Below, piece by piece: positions 5,229-5,277 of a stretch of 5,277 nt of DNA (its first letter is position 1; each line of letters begins with the position of its first letter). The notes beneath the pieces were generated by a model. It was not told the DNA's origin. It made no database searches and saw only the letters and a list, made by a program, of their open reading frames with translations. The stretch comes from an uncultured Clostridia bacterium. GTDB taxonomy: Bacteria > Bacillota > Clostridia > Oscillospirales > Oscillospiraceae. The position numbers and the translations under genes were made by a program. The stretch lies in assembly GCA_945918815.1 (NCBI GenBank), contig CAMEIU010000149.1, positions 1-5,277 on the forward strand, given 5' to 3'.

Positions 5229-5254
5229 GTGGGAGGATTATTCCGAATCACCAC
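5229..5254 (+). promoter_or_regulatory. Second L1-like binding motif, before rplA
   Basis: GTGGGAGG (5229-5236) and ATCACCAC (5247-5254) repeat exactly the two conserved strands found before rplK. The fold is simple: GTGG (5229-5232) with CCAC (5251-5254), an asymmetric internal loop of GAG opposite a single A, then GATT/AATC (5236-5239/5246-5249) closed by a 6-base loop. Two short helices around a GAG/A loop fit the minimal motif that L1 recognises in mRNA and rRNA, as known for archaeal and bacterial L1. The stem ends one base before AAGGAGG (5256-5262), so bound L1 would hinder initiation of its own gene. Regulation is inferred. Confidence 0.65.
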
Positions 5255-5255
5255 T

Positions 5256-5262
5256 AAGGAGG
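5256..5262 (+). promoter_or_regulatory. Ribosome binding site of rplA
   Basis: AAGGAGG stands 8 bases before the TTG at 5271. No ATG or GTG lies at a suitable distance within the window, so it supports the TTG as the start. Confidence 0.75.
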
Positions 5263-5270
5263 ATATTACA

Positions 5271-5277
5271 TTGTTCA
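5271..5277 (+). CDS. rplA: 50S ribosomal protein L1, first codons only
   Basis: Only seven bases are inside the window: TTG TTC A, read as fMet-Phe and one base of codon 3. The identification rests on position, since rplA follows rplK in nearly all bacteria, on the ribosome binding site 8 bases upstream, and on the L1-like motif before it. L1 N-termini beginning Met-Phe-Arg/Lys-Gly-Lys-Lys-Tyr are known in related bacteria, which fits but cannot be tested here. TTG is a rare start for a highly expressed ribosomal gene. Confidence 0.75.

Noticed and set aside
3375..5254. Minus-strand open frames at 3375-4112, 4116-4709 and 4628-5254
   Set aside because: They are antisense to rpmG, secE, nusG and rplK, cross several gene boundaries and hairpins, and show no recognisable domain.
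1..5277. CRISPR arrays, tRNA or rRNA genes, insertion sequences, phage or defence genes
   Set aside because: No regularly spaced repeats, cloverleaf, rRNA-length match, transposase or phage-like frame was seen on either strand.

Overview
The window looks like a moderately GC-rich member of the Firmicutes, class Clostridia, probably of Oscillospiraceae/Ruminococcaceae type. Three things point there: the ribosomal gene order rpmG-secE-nusG-rplK-rplA, strong AGGAGG ribosome binding sites, and a SNF2/SWIM helicase of the kind common in Clostridia. The assignment to a family is an inference from style, not from a database search.

Left part (about 1-3273, minus strand): a two-gene operon. An extended -10 promoter near 3268-3276 precedes ruvX (YqgF/RuvX, RNase H-fold nuclease, 138 aa). 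Four bases after it comes a very large SNF2-family ATPase with an N-terminal SWIM zinc finger. The helicase is cut by the left window edge: 938 codons are present, and the end of its second RecA-like lobe is missing. Its ribosome binding site overlaps the ruvX stop codon, so the two are probably translationally coupled.

Middle (3237-3695): a divergent intergenic region of about 460 bp. It holds the ruvX promoter, an 89-bp imperfect inverted repeat (3382-3470) that looks like a small dispersed or MITE/REP-like element, a near-consensus sigma-A promoter with A-tract UP-like sequence (3529-3557), and a leader of about 130 nt that begins with a hairpin.

Right part (3696-5277, plus strand): the ribosomal/transcription operon rpmG (L33, zinc type), secE, nusG, rplK (L11), and the first seven bases of rplA (L1, apparent TTG start). 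These genes supply ribosome parts, the small essential SecYEG subunit, and the transcription elongation factor NusG. Inside the operon, hairpins without U-tracts follow the stop codons of rpmG, nusG and rplK. Motifs that copy the L1-binding stalk of 23S rRNA (GTGGGAGG ... ATCACCAC) occur twice, once before rplK and once before rplA, which suggests double-site autogenous control by L1.

I see no CRISPR array, tRNA, rRNA, transposase or phage gene, and no clearly new multi-gene system. The most interesting material is the RNA structure within the ribosomal operon and the inverted-repeat element between the divergent promoters.
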